Shown here: piece by piece, positions 20,976 through 31,089 of the stretch
Numbering within the stretch: the stretch's first letter is position 1
Layout: each line of letters opens with the position of its first letter
NCBI GenBank assembly: GCA_963931865.1
Contig: OZ007508.1
Span: 7,478,956-7,542,955 of the forward strand
From: Axinella damicornis
Lineage: Eukaryota; Porifera; Demospongiae; Axinellida; Axinellidae
Length of the DNA stretch: 64,000 nucleotides
Direction: 5' to 3'
Program-made: the position numbers and the translations under genes
The notes under the pieces: generated by a model
The model's database searches: none
What the model saw: only the letters and a program-made list of their open reading frames with translations
What the model was told of the DNA's origin: nothing

Positions 20976-21490
20976 TAGTTTAACCATGTGTTTGTGTGTC
21001 TGTGTGTGTGTGTGTAACCGTTCTGGGGATTGGACTAGAGTAGTAGACTATAGTGACGTGCGACCTTCGTACTTAATATTAAACTGAACATCGAACTCTG
21101 TGAATGCTTGCGCAGGGGTTGCAGGACTGAGCAGCTGAAATGGACGCAGTTGGGGAGCAGCAGCTAAAGCGGACGCAATCGGGGAGCAGCAGCTGAAGCA
21201 GATGCAATTGGGGAGCAGCTGCGGCAGTGGACGCAATCAGAGAGCAGCAGCTGAAGCAGACGCAATCAGAGAGCAGTAGCTGAAGCGGACGCAATCGGGG
21301 AGCAGCTGAAGCGGACACAATTGGGGAGCAGCAGCTGTGGATGCAATCGGGGAGCATGCAGCACCTGAAGCGGATGCAATCGGGGAGCTGCAGTGGACGC
21401 AATCAGGGAGCAGCAGCTGAACCAATCGGGGAGCAAGGCGAACGAGGAGGAAATAGCTGAGCGAGCAAAGCGAGTGAAGCTACTTGTATT
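20976..21490 (+). repeat. SINE-like 29-bp-minisatellite repeat (copy C, longest array)
   Basis: Head TTTAACCATGTG..., middle CGTGCGACCTTCGTACTT, then about ten 29-bp units (GCGGACGCAATCGGGGAGCA type). Tail GCTGAGCGAGCAAAGCGAGTG...CTACTTGTATTA. Confidence 0.85.
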
Positions 21491-21539
21491 AAAATTACAC
21501 AGGCATAAGTGACGTGACATGAAGGGTACTACTCACCAA

Positions 21540-22316
21540 TAGCCTCGTTCCCTGTCCCACGCCAAGCCTTTCGTCGCTTGCAGTACAATAAAGCGGGGAG
21601 GGCCTGGTACTATTTCCTAACGTGAGTGATTGCAAGGGTAGAAAGACCTAAATGAATGTGGGCGCACGAGGGTCTCAGAACAGCAACAAGATCGAAGGTA
21701 CCAGGTAACATACCACACGTATCTAGCTAGCAGGGGGCGACTGTCATAGTCACCGAGCGTTGAATGTGTAGATGGTTGAACAACACGCAAAATGTAGCGT
21801 CCTCATTCTGCTATTTTTCAATTACGTATGCTTGCGTAAGGAAATGTACCAGGCCTTCCCACACTAGCCTTGTTCCCAGGCCCACACGCGAAGCACGGAA
21901 GTGGGCCTGGTGACACTTGGCAAAATACCCGTATGTGCTGACCTCAGCAGTCTTGATTTCGGGCAGGCGAATCACATTCATCCATTGCCAATTATTGCGT
22001 AGTAATTACAGTCTTTACCCCGTGAAAAGTGTAGCCGTTTGATAAAACCGCTGTTCTAGCCTTCAAGACTCACCTCTGGTCGCTCCTTGGCAAGGACTTT
22101 CTACTTAGCCATCACCAACCACTACCTTACGCGTGATTTCGAAAGCATCCAAGCAAGGAATGTAATCACTTACACAGTTACGCTGACTGTGCACATACGT
22201 GAATTTTGGCAAGTGTCATCAGGCCCTCTTCCGCGTTCCGCGTGTGGGCCTGGGTACGAGGCTATCCCCGCACTGCAAGTGATGAAAAGCTGGGCGTGGG
22301 ACTAGGAACAAGGCTA
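21540..22316. mobile_element. TAGCCTCG foldback element with a second one nested inside
   Basis: The outer ends are TAGCCTCGTTCCC...GTCCCACGCC and GGGCGTGGGAC...GGAACAAGGCTA. Long subterminal inverted repeats include AAGCGGGGAGGGCCTGGTAC. An inner element at 21865-22264 has its own ends, TAGCCTTGTTCCCAGGCCC / GGGCCTGGGTACGAGGCTA, and imperfect 9-bp flanking repeats (TTCCCACAC / TCCCCGCAC). No protein is encoded. Confidence 0.8.
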
Positions 22317-23065
22317 ACCCACCCACTTCCTGTTTTAAGAGCCAATCTTCAAAGGGTGGTCACTCCAAAAAGCACCACACTTTGATCTGCGACAGTGATT
22401 GTGACCCCATACACGGCAGATGTAGGTGTGGGGTGGGTGTGGGTTACCAACAAGACAGTCACTCACAGAGTCACGGTGGATTAACGACATGGTCATAGGC
22501 AGTTCCGCAGTGTGGTCACATTGTAACGGGCAGTTTTTGGATTGTCACAGATGACCCCAGTTGTAGCTCTGAATGTAAACCACGTACCCCTTGATCTTCA
22601 CTACCCACTCCACTAGCTAGTTCTCCCTCTACTCTCTTCCGACGTACCACTCACTAATCTTTATCCAAGGAATCCATCTCCACAGAATCTGCCAATTCTC
22701 TCATCTCTTACTCCTGAAGACGAAACTGGTGAAGGGTAGATAAGCACCGGTCATGGCATTTGTAGAGTGGCCATGCATGGCATGTATGTCAGGACTCTAG
22801 CAAACCCAGTGCAACAACTTATCCACACAGTGGGTTCACAACTAATACTCTCCCCATCCTTCGAATATTACCACAGTAGACAGGTCAAAACATGGTCGAC
22901 ATTGTTAGTGCTAGCCAGCAGACCTCATCCAGTGTATCTCACCGACATTGAAGATTGAGAAAGCAAGCTAGAAAGTCTGCTCGTCACTTACTTTCAAACA
23001 GAAGGATTAAATTAAGGGAGTCTTGAGCAATATAGTCAGCCAACTCAAGCGGCTTCCCGTTCCCC
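22317..23065. other. No feature seen
   Basis: No gene, RNA or repeat family recognised in this stretch. Confidence 0.4.
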
Positions 23066-23068
23066 TCT

Positions 23069-23142
23069 AGTCTCGCGCGGCCAGCCTCTGGCCCCACCCA
23101 CTACAGGGGTGTGGCGAGAGGCCGGCTCGCGAGACTACGCCT
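23069..23142. mobile_element. Short TAGTCTCGCG foldback
   Basis: TAGTCTCGCGCGGCCAGCCTC faces GAGGCCGGCTCGCGAGACTA across a short loop. Same kind as the element at 29,103-29,194. Confidence 0.7.
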
Positions 23143-23365
23143 CCTCCGAGGAGCCTGGGAGAGTGCGGCGTGGGGTAGTTACAGCCTACTTGCGCTGTCA
23201 ACTTCTAGCTAGCCTCGTTCCCAAGCTCTCAAACAAACTAAATCGTGAAAAGCTTGGCGGGCGGGGGCCAGAGAACAATGATAGTCAACTGCAATGACAA
23301 TAGAGGACTAACTGCAACGACAGTAGAGGACTTGGTGAACGAAAACGACAGAGACGCAACCAGCT

Positions 23366-23535
23366 CGCCATTGGTGTTTGGCGCCAAAATCTGAAGTTGA
23401 ACTTTCCAACCAATCAAAAGCGTTACCCGTTCCCGCGTTAAGGGTTACCGCGGATTAAAACCAATCAAATGACAGCGTCCCCAGGAGGCTTTTGCGGGTA
23501 TATAAGGAGCGTCAAATTCGGTGTTAGTCATTCGG
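23366..23535 (+). promoter_or_regulatory. E2F / multiple CCAAT / TATA promoter without a recognised gene
   Basis: Within 140 bases there is an inverted CCAAT (CCATTGG, 23368), a palindromic E2F-type site TTTGGCGCCAAA (23377-23388), CCAATCA at 23410 and again at 23461, and a strong TATATAAG box (23499-23506). This arrangement is typical of replication-dependent histone and other S-phase promoters. Transcription would start near 23,530 on the plus strand, but no histone or other coding sequence follows. Confidence 0.6.
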
Positions 23536-23550
23536 GTAGGTTTAGCTCGG

Positions 23551-23589
23551 ATTAGGTTAAAGTTAGGAGAGCCCTAACCTTAACCTAAT
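23551..23589. other. 17-bp-arm stem-loop with CCTAACC/TTAACCTAA motif
   Basis: ATTAGGTTAAAGTTAGG pairs with CCTAACCTTAACCTAAT (one G-U pair) around a loop of about 5 bases, just downstream of the predicted start site. It is not the consensus histone 3' hairpin. It may be a structured 5' leader or a small fold of a noncoding transcript. Confidence 0.5.
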
Positions 23590-23624
23590 CTTAGCTATAC
23601 CTTTCTCCTATAGGGTAAGTTCAG

Positions 23625-23688
23625 GGTGGGTGGGAGCATTGGGGGGTGGGAGCATTGGGGGGGGGTGGGAGCATTGGGGGGGTGGGAG

Positions 23689-23719
<31 letters not shown>

Positions 23720-23725
23720 TGGGAG

Positions 23726-23766
<41 letters not shown>

Positions 23767-24035
23767 GGGAGCATTGGGGGGTGGGGCTGGCTGGGTGCAT
23801 GTGGGTGGGTGGCGGTGGGTGGGGCTGGGTGCATGGGGGTGGGTGGGGCTGGGTGCATGTGCATGGGGGTGGGAGCATTGGGGGGGTGGGTGTGGGTGGG
23901 GCTGGGGGGGTGGGTGGGGCTGGGTGCATGTGGGGCTGGGTGCATGTGGGTGGGTGGGGCTGGGTGCATGTGGGTGGGTGGGGCTGGGTGCATGTGGGTG
24001 GGTGGGGCTGGGTGCATGTGGGTGGGTGCATTGCA
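23625..24035 (+). repeat. G-rich minisatellite
   Basis: About 400 bases of units such as GTGGGAGCATTGGGGG and GGTGGGGCTGGGTGCATGTG, including two G runs of over 20 bases. All long open frames here come from the repeat. The plus strand has strong G-quadruplex potential. Confidence 0.95.
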
Positions 24036-24423
24036 GTGCAGTATCGTTTCCCAATTAAATCTGAATGTGAGTCTATGTTTTGTGTTGATTGAGCATATTG
24101 ATGTCGAAATGGTGTATGATGTGAAGAGGAGAATCTTAGCGAGTCTACCCCGAAGAGGGTGTGGTTATATAGTCTTGTGAATGATGGCCCATCCTCTTCA
24201 AAAATTCAACTGGCTTTGACCACCACCGGACATGAGGGCTAAGCTCTGGTACTGAGTGGACAACTGATGGCTGTGATCTTGAGCTGAGCAATAGCCAACC
24301 TGCAAAGGAGACAGAGTAAAAGATGAAGTGTAACAATCTACCGTCACTGTCGCCTCAGAGACACCTTTCTCTTCCAGCATGGTATTGGGTCGACAAAATT
24401 CAAAGTGATAAAATCTCACTGCC

Positions 24424-24744
24424 TTGACAATGGTCTTGTACGTAGAATGCATGGCAACCCTGGACAATGTTATGTCACTCGAGGATGTGCAGCATGTTGT
24501 GCAGTTCATCTTGCACCATGCCGAGGTGAATGCCATCCTTCTTCTGCCTGGGCACATTCCTGGCTATAAGAGGGACGATGTGCAGTTGCTATATACCTTG
24601 CAGCACAACCAAGCGAAACGTATGACCGGTCTATCAGGAGGCAACAAGCGAGGCAGCCTACTCCACATTTCTGAATCTGTGGCAACAACAACTCCTCCCA
24701 CAGATCATAGTTGCCTCCCAAAAAGCTCTCAGTTGTTGTTGTAA
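24424..24744 (+). pseudogene. Fragment of a possible repeat-encoded protein
   Basis: The frame reads QHVVQFILHHAEVNAI, then LLLPGHIPGYKRDDVQLL, then loses coherence. I recall PGRIPGYKRDDxQLL-type motifs from multicopy predicted proteins of sponges and cnidarians, but could not check this. If correct, it is the relic of a mobile-element or multigene-family ORF, without start, catalytic core or tail. Confidence 0.35.
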
Positions 24745-24830
24745 TTGAAAAACTTGATTGCGATTGCCTGCCACAAGGGCGGAACCTCAGTGGTTTGAAT
24801 GTTATGAGAGTCCATGATAATTATTTAAAA

Positions 24831-25228
24831 GGAGCTTCACTCACTCAACTACTTCCTCCTTATTCGCCTTGCTTCCCCCAGTTCCCCGATTGCGTCCGCT
24901 TCAGTTGCTGCTCCCCGATTGCATCTGCTTCAGCTGCTGCTCCCAATTGCGTCCGCTTCAGCTGCTGCTCCTCAATTGCGTCCACTTCAGCTGCTGCTCC
25001 CCGATTGGGTCTGCTGCCTCCCGATTGGGTCCGCTGCTCCCTGATTGCGTCCACTTCAGCTGCTGCTCCCCGATTGGGGACGCTGTTCCCCGATTGGGTC
25101 CGCTGCTCCCTGATTGCGTCCGTCAGTACATTTAGCACGAAGGTCGCGCATCACTATGGTCTAGTCCAACCCCCAGAACATCCCACATCCGTTACACACA
25201 CACACACAAAAACACAGTTAAGAATTAA
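24831..25228 (-). repeat. SINE-like 29-bp-minisatellite repeat (copy D, reverse)
   Basis: Reverse orientation: begins AGCTTCACTCACTCAACTAC, contains many CCCCGATTGCGTCCGCTTC units, and ends GAAGGTCGCGCATCACTATG...ACACACACAC. Confidence 0.85.
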
Positions 25229-25441
25229 ATAATAATAATATGCACATGATAGTAGGAACATTGTGCACGTTGCTAACAATGCTATGCTGTGTGGTAGATG
25301 TGGTCCCGCGTGCACTAAAAATAGAAAATATGACCTCAACTGAGGCTTGATCTTCAAAACTGCATAGGTCACGCACGCCCACCTGGATACAGGGCTCAAA
25401 GTTCTCTCCGCCATCAAGTCACTGGTGACATAGTCGGGGTA

Positions 25442-25489
25442 TAGCCTCGTACCCAGACCTTCAAATCGCGGGGCCTGGGTACAAGGCTA
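25442..25489. mobile_element. 48-bp TAGCCTCG mini-foldback with target duplication
   Basis: TAGCCTCGTACCCAG...CTGGGTACAAGGCTA is flanked by AGTCGGGGTA and AGTCAGGGTA, a near-perfect 10-bp direct repeat. The copy at 27.4 kb lacks the element. It interrupts a minus-strand reading frame. Confidence 0.75.
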
Positions 25490-25589
25490 AGTCAGGGTAG
25501 TGCCGGTAGAAGCCAGAGATGGACCCCTTAGCCTGAGGAGAGTCTACTCGCTGTACATGCTGACAGTGGTAGTGCTGCTGTAGTTCTGC

Positions 25590-25810
25590 AACACTGTGTG
25601 CAAGCATGTGTGTATATGCGTGCATTTGTGTGTCTGTGAGCACGGGTGTGAGTGTGTGTGTGAATGTGTGTGCGTGCGTGCGTGTGTGAAAGTGTGTGCA
25701 TGCATGGGTGTGGAATGGGTGTGTGTGTGGGTGTGTTGTGCATGGGTGTGTTGTGTGTGTGTGCGCATGTGTGTGAGTGTGCATAATTATGTGTGTGTGC
25801 GGGGGTGTAT
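25590..25810 (+). repeat. GT-rich microsatellite
   Basis: Interrupted GTGTGTGCATG-type repeat in the presumed intron between the 25870 and 25585 candidate exons. Confidence 0.9.
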
Positions 25811-25939
25811 AAACTAACATGTAGCTGTATGATGGAAAGTAGCTACTAGAGGTTCACAGATATACCCACCTTCCGTGTACTGCTGGTACAGCAGCTGGAG
25901 AAACTGGAAGGTAGTGGAATCTGCATGGTAGCACCTTAC

Positions 25940-26100
25940 AGGGAGTACGAGGGGGGGGGGGGGGGGGGGGAGGAGGGGAGGGGGACAGGAGTGGAGGGGG
26001 GGAGGAGAGGGGAGGAGGAAAGGGGAAGGGTCAGGAAGGGAGAGGAGCACTAGGTGAGGAAAGTGGGGAGAGGAGGTGAGGGGGAGAGGACCAATGGGAG
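25940..26100 (+). repeat. G/A-rich tract
   Basis: Poly-G run (about 25,949-25,970) followed by GGGGAGGAGG-type purine repeats. A related but shorter tract is present in the 27.6 kb copy. Confidence 0.85.
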
Positions 26101-26289
26101 CAGTTTCTCATGAATAGCATGGCAACAACCTGCTCACTTAGAAAGCATGAAAACGGTAAGAGGGATCCCACAGATCATACATGTAGTTGCTGATGGATCT
26201 CACCATGACCTGTCAACAGAACAACACAGACATAATTATCATTGGTAGTGCCAACTCAACTGAGGATGTAAAGTCCCAGGTGAGAGCTG

Positions 26290-26652
26290 TGGGGTGTATT
26301 ACCGACTGATTATTACGATTCTTGTATCCCAATTCCAATTATCGATTATGTCACGATTATGCCAAAAATTTCCCTTTGAAGGAGACCTGCATACACCATT
26401 CAAACCTTCAAAGTCACAAGGCTACTAGGGCATATAGCTAAAGCTAACTCTAGTGCCTGGACAGATGCCATGATGGAAAGCAAGCCATGTGGACCGAAGC
26501 CTTGGATAGAAGTGTTTATGTATACTCATAGCCCTGATCGTTCTGCTAAGTATATTGCTGTCTACCTATAATGGTTTTGATTGCTGCCATCTCCATCACA
26601 ATGCTCAGAGATGATCACAATTGATTGCATAATCAAAATAATCGCTCAGCCC
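26290..26652. mobile_element. Degenerate short TIR element
   Basis: The right end TGATTGCATAATCAAAATAATCG...CTCAGCCC resembles ends of hAT-type MITEs (GGGCTGAGCGATTATT on the other strand). The left side has TATCGATTATGTCACGATTATGCC. The boundary is uncertain. Confidence 0.4.
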
Positions 26653-26663
26653 TACTGTGTGTC

Positions 26664-26701
<38 letters not shown>

Positions 26702-27000
26702 TGTGTGTGTGACGGAAGTGAGATGTTCGTGGGGTGGGACTATACAGACTAGTGACGCGCGACCTTTGTACTCAGTCAATTTACTGAACCTCGAACTCTG
26801 CGAGGGAATGCGTTTGGCATTGGCTGGAATCACAAGCAGATGCAATCGGGGAGCAGCAGTTGAAGCGGACGCAATTGGAGAGCAGTTGAAGCAGACGCAA
26901 TCGGGGAGCAGCAGCTCTAGCACAGAGAGCTGTTCGGCGCCGGATTACTCACGTAGGCGAACAAGGGGGAAGTAGCTGAGCGAGCAAAGCTACTTGTACT
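26653..27000 (+). repeat. SINE-like 29-bp-minisatellite repeat (copy E)
   Basis: TG-rich head, GACGGAAGTGAGATGTTCGTGG, GACGCGCGACCTT, only a few 29-bp units, CACAGAGAGCTGTTCGGCGC, tail AGCTGAGCGAGCAAAGCTACTTGTA. Confidence 0.85.
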
Positions 27001-27073
27001 TATTATGTACGCACATGATCGTTGCACATGTTACTGTTCCTTTGTGTACAGAACAATGCTATGCTGTAAGGTA

Positions 27074-27166
27074 TTATGGTCGAGTGTCGAGCTGTTGCCA
27101 ATCTCTGTCAGTATAGCCAGCGCATTGCCTCAAATCCATGCAGGCCACATCAGAAGGAGAGAGCAC
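27074..27166 (-). CDS. Candidate terminal exon, unidentified
   Basis: After GGATATCAG a 30-residue frame (VLSPSDVACMDLRQCAGYTD... QQLDTRP) ends in TAA. It could follow in phase 0 from the GTATCCAG donor of the 27.4 kb segment, but the frame used by that segment is unresolved. Confidence 0.4.
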   Translation of the reverse strand: MLSPSDVACMDLRQCAGYTDRDWQQLDTRP

Positions 27167-27289
27167 CTGATATCCAATGAATGGCTACATCTGCATTGTC
27201 TTAATTATTACATAAACCCACATGCATTCATGTAATAGCACACGATGGCATGATCGATCATTTTCGGGTTGGAGGAGGAAGAGCGTGTA

Positions 27290-27780
27290 ACGGTCAAAAC
27301 CTCCCGCATGCACTAAAATAGAAATGTTACCTCAACTGAGGCTGGATCGTCAAAACTGCATAGGTCACACCCACCTGGATACACAGTGTGAGGTTCTCTT
27401 TCCCATCAAGTCAATGGTGTTATATAGTGCCGGTAGAAGTCACTGATGGACTCCTTAGCCTGGGAGTCCACTCGCTGTACATGTTGACAGTGGTAGCGCT
27501 GTGCATCCTGACCGTGGTAGTGCTGTTGTAGTACTGCAACACTGTGTGCATGCATGTGGATGCATGCATGTGCATTGTGCACATGTGTGTATATGCATGG
27601 AAAGGGGAAAGGTCCGGAAGAGAGAGGAGCGCTAGGGTAGGGGAGGGGGAGAAGAGGTGAAGGGGGAGAAGAGGGGAGGGGAGGAAGAATGGGAGCAGTT
27701 TCTCATGAACAGCATGGCAACAAACTGCTCTACTGTACACTTAGAAAGCATGAGAGGTAATGACTGCAAAGATAAAATTA
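27290..27780 (-). repeat. Right copy of the duplicated exon-containing segment (decayed)
   Basis: Matches 25,300-26,160. The segment equivalent to the 25585 exon is present (LQQHYHGQDAQ...HCQHVQRVDSQAKESISDFYRHY) but runs into a stop soon after, because it is 7 bases shorter than the left copy beyond FYRHY. The STTFQF exon is absent. It looks like a degenerate duplicate. Confidence 0.55.
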
Positions 27781-27829
27781 TTACTAGAAGTTTGGCACCT
27801 GCATGTGCTGCATCGGTTCCAACCCGTAC

Positions 27830-27873
27830 CTCTCACACACTGCAGAAGAGATCTTGCCATGAGGGAGTTGTAC
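27830..27873 (-). CDS. Candidate small exon, unidentified
   Basis: A 44-nt minus-strand segment between TATATACAG and GAGAG before GTACGG is open in one frame (YNSLMARSLLQCVR) with phases 2 in and 1 out. The next segment downstream (VEQFVAML...) is in matching phase. Confidence 0.35.
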
Positions 27874-28123
27874 CTGTATATAGCGTGAAAGACAATGGCT
27901 TTGTTACCATTGACATGGCATCACAGTGGCACCATAGCTAGCACATGCTAAATCCTCAAGACTGTGAGACGGAACCAAGGGCATATCGAGTCGCAACAGT
28001 AACTAGCTCAGCTGACAGTCGAGTACAGCCAGGGCAGCAAGCAGTCAATGAGTGTCTTCCTCTTGCCAGCTGCCTCCACCGAGCCTGCATGGGTTGTCAA
28101 GTTGTGCACTCACACAATAGCAT

Positions 28124-28364
28124 TTATAGTAGGAATGTCGTCTTGCCGTCCTCTGTTCTCCAATTCTCCATGAGCTCCACCTTCAAGTCATCTGGGGCGC
28201 CCCCTTCTGCGGAGCAGGAAATATACACACACACCTCACAGATGCATGCACCCACACCCATCTCTCCACTAGTTCCTGATGGGGATGCAACAGCGCTAGC
28301 TGGCAGACAGGTTAGGACATTAATTGAGGGATTGCTTGCCTCTGCACCCTTTCTCATTGACGCA
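28124..28364 (-). CDS. Last two exons of an unidentified gene
   Basis: Minus-strand exon 28364-28258 (after CCCTGTACAG, before GTGTGG) encodes ASMRKGAEASNPS...ASPSGTSGEM. In phase 1 it joins exon 28206-28124 (after TGCTCCGCAG), which encodes EGGAPDDLKVELMENWRTED and ends FLL plus TAA. The first is Ser/Ala/Pro-rich and probably disordered, the second charged and helix-like. A plus-strand frame over the same bases is most likely a shadow. I do not recognise the family. Confidence 0.5.
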
Positions 28365-28729
28365 CTGTACAGGGAGCAGGAGCACAGCACCTAGCTGACC
28401 TAGGATCAGGAACTAGGCTGTACAATGTGGCACTCTGAACTCATGGTGTGCTGGGATTGGCAATTGGAACAATGGTGCATTGTATGTGAAGGGAGCAGGC
28501 CTGTAACGTTGTTCATATTAGCTTCGTTCCCATGCAGGCTACTCCCCCCAGGGCATGCACACAAACACCCACACACACAGAGAGCAGAATGGTAGAACGG
28601 CAGAATGGAATGTCCCTTCTCGGTTTCCGTAGAAATGGGCTCTCCCAGTGACAACCAAGGTAGTATACGATTCCTTTCTCAGTATCTGAGAACGCAAGTG
28701 CATGCATTTGCGATAAATTGTTATGCTAC

Positions 28730-28804
28730 CTGTTTGGTTCCCAGGACCTTCTTTGAGTGGAAACAACGGAGTTGAGATTTGATCCAGCTGGCCAGGAAGA
28801 GACG
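28730..28804 (-). CDS. Candidate upstream exon of the gene ending at 28,124
   Basis: A 75-nt segment between TTAGCTAG and AAACAG before GTAGCA is open in phase 0 (RLFLASWIKSQLRCFHSKKV...). A TGACGTCA element sits about 25 bases upstream on that strand (28,826-28,833). Exons linking it to 28,364 were not resolved. Confidence 0.3.
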
Positions 28805-29102
28805 CTAGCTAACGTGCAACTGCCATGACGTCACTAATCGCCACTCTGCACTGCACTGCACTGCATCATATCTGCATCTGCAGGTGGAAGCGCCCATTTT
28901 TGGCGATTGTCCCGCGAAGTGAGGAGATTTTGTCTCTGCGGTCTAGTGCTTGCGATGCACATATAAAAGAATCACGGAAGGTGTCCACTGCTAGTTTGAA
29001 CAGTTTGATACTAAGGTATAGGTAACTTCCAATGTAGCGAAGTGTGCACTAGATAATAGCTATAGCGGAACTTGAGAGTTAAACTTAGACATGACTGAAT
29101 CC

Positions 29103-29194
29103 TAGTCTCGCGTGGCCCAGCCTTCCTGCGACGATTAGTGGTTCGCCCCGCCCCACTAATCGTCGCAGGAAGGGTCTGAGCTAACGCGAGACTA
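29103..29194. mobile_element. TAGTCTCGCG foldback
   Basis: TAGTCTCGCGTGGCCCAGCC and its inverted counterpart CTGAGCTAACGCGAGACTA enclose long near-perfect arms (CTTCCTGCGACGATTAGTGG / CCACTAATCGTCGCAGGAAG) with a 9-base loop. Confidence 0.85.
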
Positions 29195-29615
29195 AGTGAA
29201 TCCTCAGTGCAAGTAACTATAAGCATGGAGGAGTGAATTAAGCTTACTTGTGCATTGGAAGTAGTAAATGGCAAGGCATATTAAATCATATTGTGCATGT
29301 AACATTACACTTTCATAGTTAATTGTCTCTTGATTAACAATGAAAGTTTACAGTATAAGCAACTACAGCAGTCTACAATACTGCACATTGAAATATACAC
29401 AGTTTCCGTTGGTATAGCTTACATGCAGAGTTTCCAACAGTTGTAGACGGGTGTGAACAATCTCTGATAATTATTTTGCAGATAATAGTAATATAGACTA
29501 GCAAGTAACAATCTTTAATAATTGCTGTAGCAGAAATCATATTTGGAGCCGAAAGCACAAAATATTAATTCTCCCCCAGGCCCAATGCAAAATTTTAAGG
29601 TCATTGTCTATAATA

Positions 29616-30368
29616 CCGTATATCTTCTAAAAATTCGGCATCCCTAATTATTCGGCACCCTACACGCAAATGGGAAAAAATTGTCTCTAATTTTCGGCAA
29701 GGGAATTCCCAAATATTACGGAATTTAATCTCTAATTGCAATACGTTTTCGGCAGCTTGCCGTCCTGTCCGAGAGGCTTATACAAGCCAGTCAGGGAGAG
29801 AGATCGGTGAGTTCGGTGCTGTTTAAGCCGCAAGCGGTGAAAGCTTTAAGCTGTCGCCAATGCACACGAGCCCCTGGAAGTCAACCGATCGCTTCGACGG
29901 ACTAGCTACGTGCCATGTTGACCAATTGGTGAAAGCCCTGCGCTGAAGTACACTCGCAAACCTCCAAGTCTTGCCCTGACCCGGCCTGAGAGTCACAGAT
30001 GAACCTAGAACGACACGGGGTGAGTACCGGGCCCGGGTACAGCCAGCGGCACAGTTCGAGATCGTTTGCTTCGTACACCGACAATTCAGGCCGACGCAGG
30101 TGCTAGTGGAAAGTATGGAGTGTCACAGTCTGTACCAAGAGGAAAGACTACGTACCTCGCCCTGCCGGTATAGCTGCTCTGCTGCTCGATCTTGATCTTG
30201 AGACTTGAATCTCGAGTGAAAAAAAACGACCGACCGACCGCGGGTAGCACTTCTAATTATTCGGCACTTTTGCATTTTGGTACAAATTTTGCGATTTTAC
30301 TTCTAATTATTACGGCAAGGCTCATGAATAATTATTAAAAACATGCCGAATTTTTAGAAGATATACGG
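29616..30368. mobile_element. 753-bp TA-flanked TIR element, copy 1
   Basis: Perfect inverted ends of at least 26 bp beginning CCGTATATCTTCTAAAAATT, flanked by TA on both sides (29614-29615, 30369-30370), as for Tc1/mariner-type non-autonomous elements. A 60-residue frame inside is too short and unlike a transposase. The second copy at 32884-33636 has the same length and differs at only a few positions that I could see. Confidence 0.9.
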
Positions 30369-30639
30369 TATTCAGTGAAGCATGAATAGCCATGTCATCA
30401 TTAGCCCATGAATACTGGATCTGATACTCATGCCCAGTGGTATGCATAATATAGGATATCCATGGAAACAGCAGGTGTATTGTCATTCATTCCCAGTTGA
30501 AACTTGTCAGATGGTCCAATTGGGTAGACTCTGTTGCAAATAGTTGGAAAGGTTAGAATTCTCAGAATTACTTTTTTCCTTTTACATAATAAATTTATTT
30601 CCGGACACCCAAAAAATTGCTAGTAACCTAATACAGGTC

Positions 30640-30787
30640 TAGTAATCCAGTAAGAAACTACACAAATTACAAGGGCGTAAGAAGATGGTTTGTATAGTAG
30701 GGGGCTGATGTGACCATAGGTAATAGAACTACATAGTTCTATTATCTATGATGTGACAGACAGATGTGGACGAAGCCTGTCCTAACT

Positions 30788-30824
<37 letters not shown>

Positions 30825-31020
30825 GTCTGGGGGCATGCCCCCTGAGATTTTTAAATGGTCTGAGACTAATTTTGGCGCATTCTGAGTCCATTTCCACTGC
30901 ATTGTACTGAGGTTGATTTTTTGAGATCATAATGACAAATGGTAGAATGGTAATAACATTGCTATCGTCACTATCTGTCTTGCTGCCATTTCTTGACAAC
31001 TGGCTCAGTGTTCACAGTTA
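30640..31020. mobile_element. Poly-G-containing repeat with GGGCATGCCCCC motif
   Basis: A G run (30790-30823) followed by GTCTGGGGGCATGCCCCCTG, then AAATTTTT-like sequence. The same arrangement occurs at 44,076-44,140. A short hairpin (AATAGAACTACATAGTTCTATT) lies just left of the G run. Boundaries unknown. Confidence 0.5.
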
Positions 31021-31089
31021 GGCCTTGACAAATTATGCTAGCATAATTTTAGGTACTCAAAAGCATAAGAGAATTATGCTGGAATAATA

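Larger units (their letters stand above)
25300..26160 (-). repeat. Left copy of a duplicated exon-containing segment
   Basis: Much of this stretch matches 27,290-27,780 with substitutions and indels. Shared blocks include CAACTGAGGCT(T/G)GATC, CTCGCTGTACATG(C/T)TGACAGTGG and GGGAGCAGTTTCTCATGAA. On the minus strand it holds a well-bounded exon at 25920-25870 (STTFQFLQLLYQQYTE). That exon joins in phase to a segment starting at 25585 (LQQHYHCQHVQRVDS... then GFYRHYP), which a short foldback then interrupts. The gene family is unrecognised. Confidence 0.6.

Noticed and set aside
23595..24180. Gly/Trp- and Pro/His-rich frames of up to 184 codons
   Set aside because: Produced entirely by the G-rich minisatellite; no non-repeat coding content.
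27945..28394. 149-codon plus-strand frame
   Set aside because: The minus strand over the same bases gives two exons with proper borders and matching phase, so the plus frame is more likely a shadow.
29902..30084. 60-codon frame conserved in both 753-bp elements
   Set aside because: Conserved only because the two copies are almost identical overall; too short for a transposase and without recognisable motifs.
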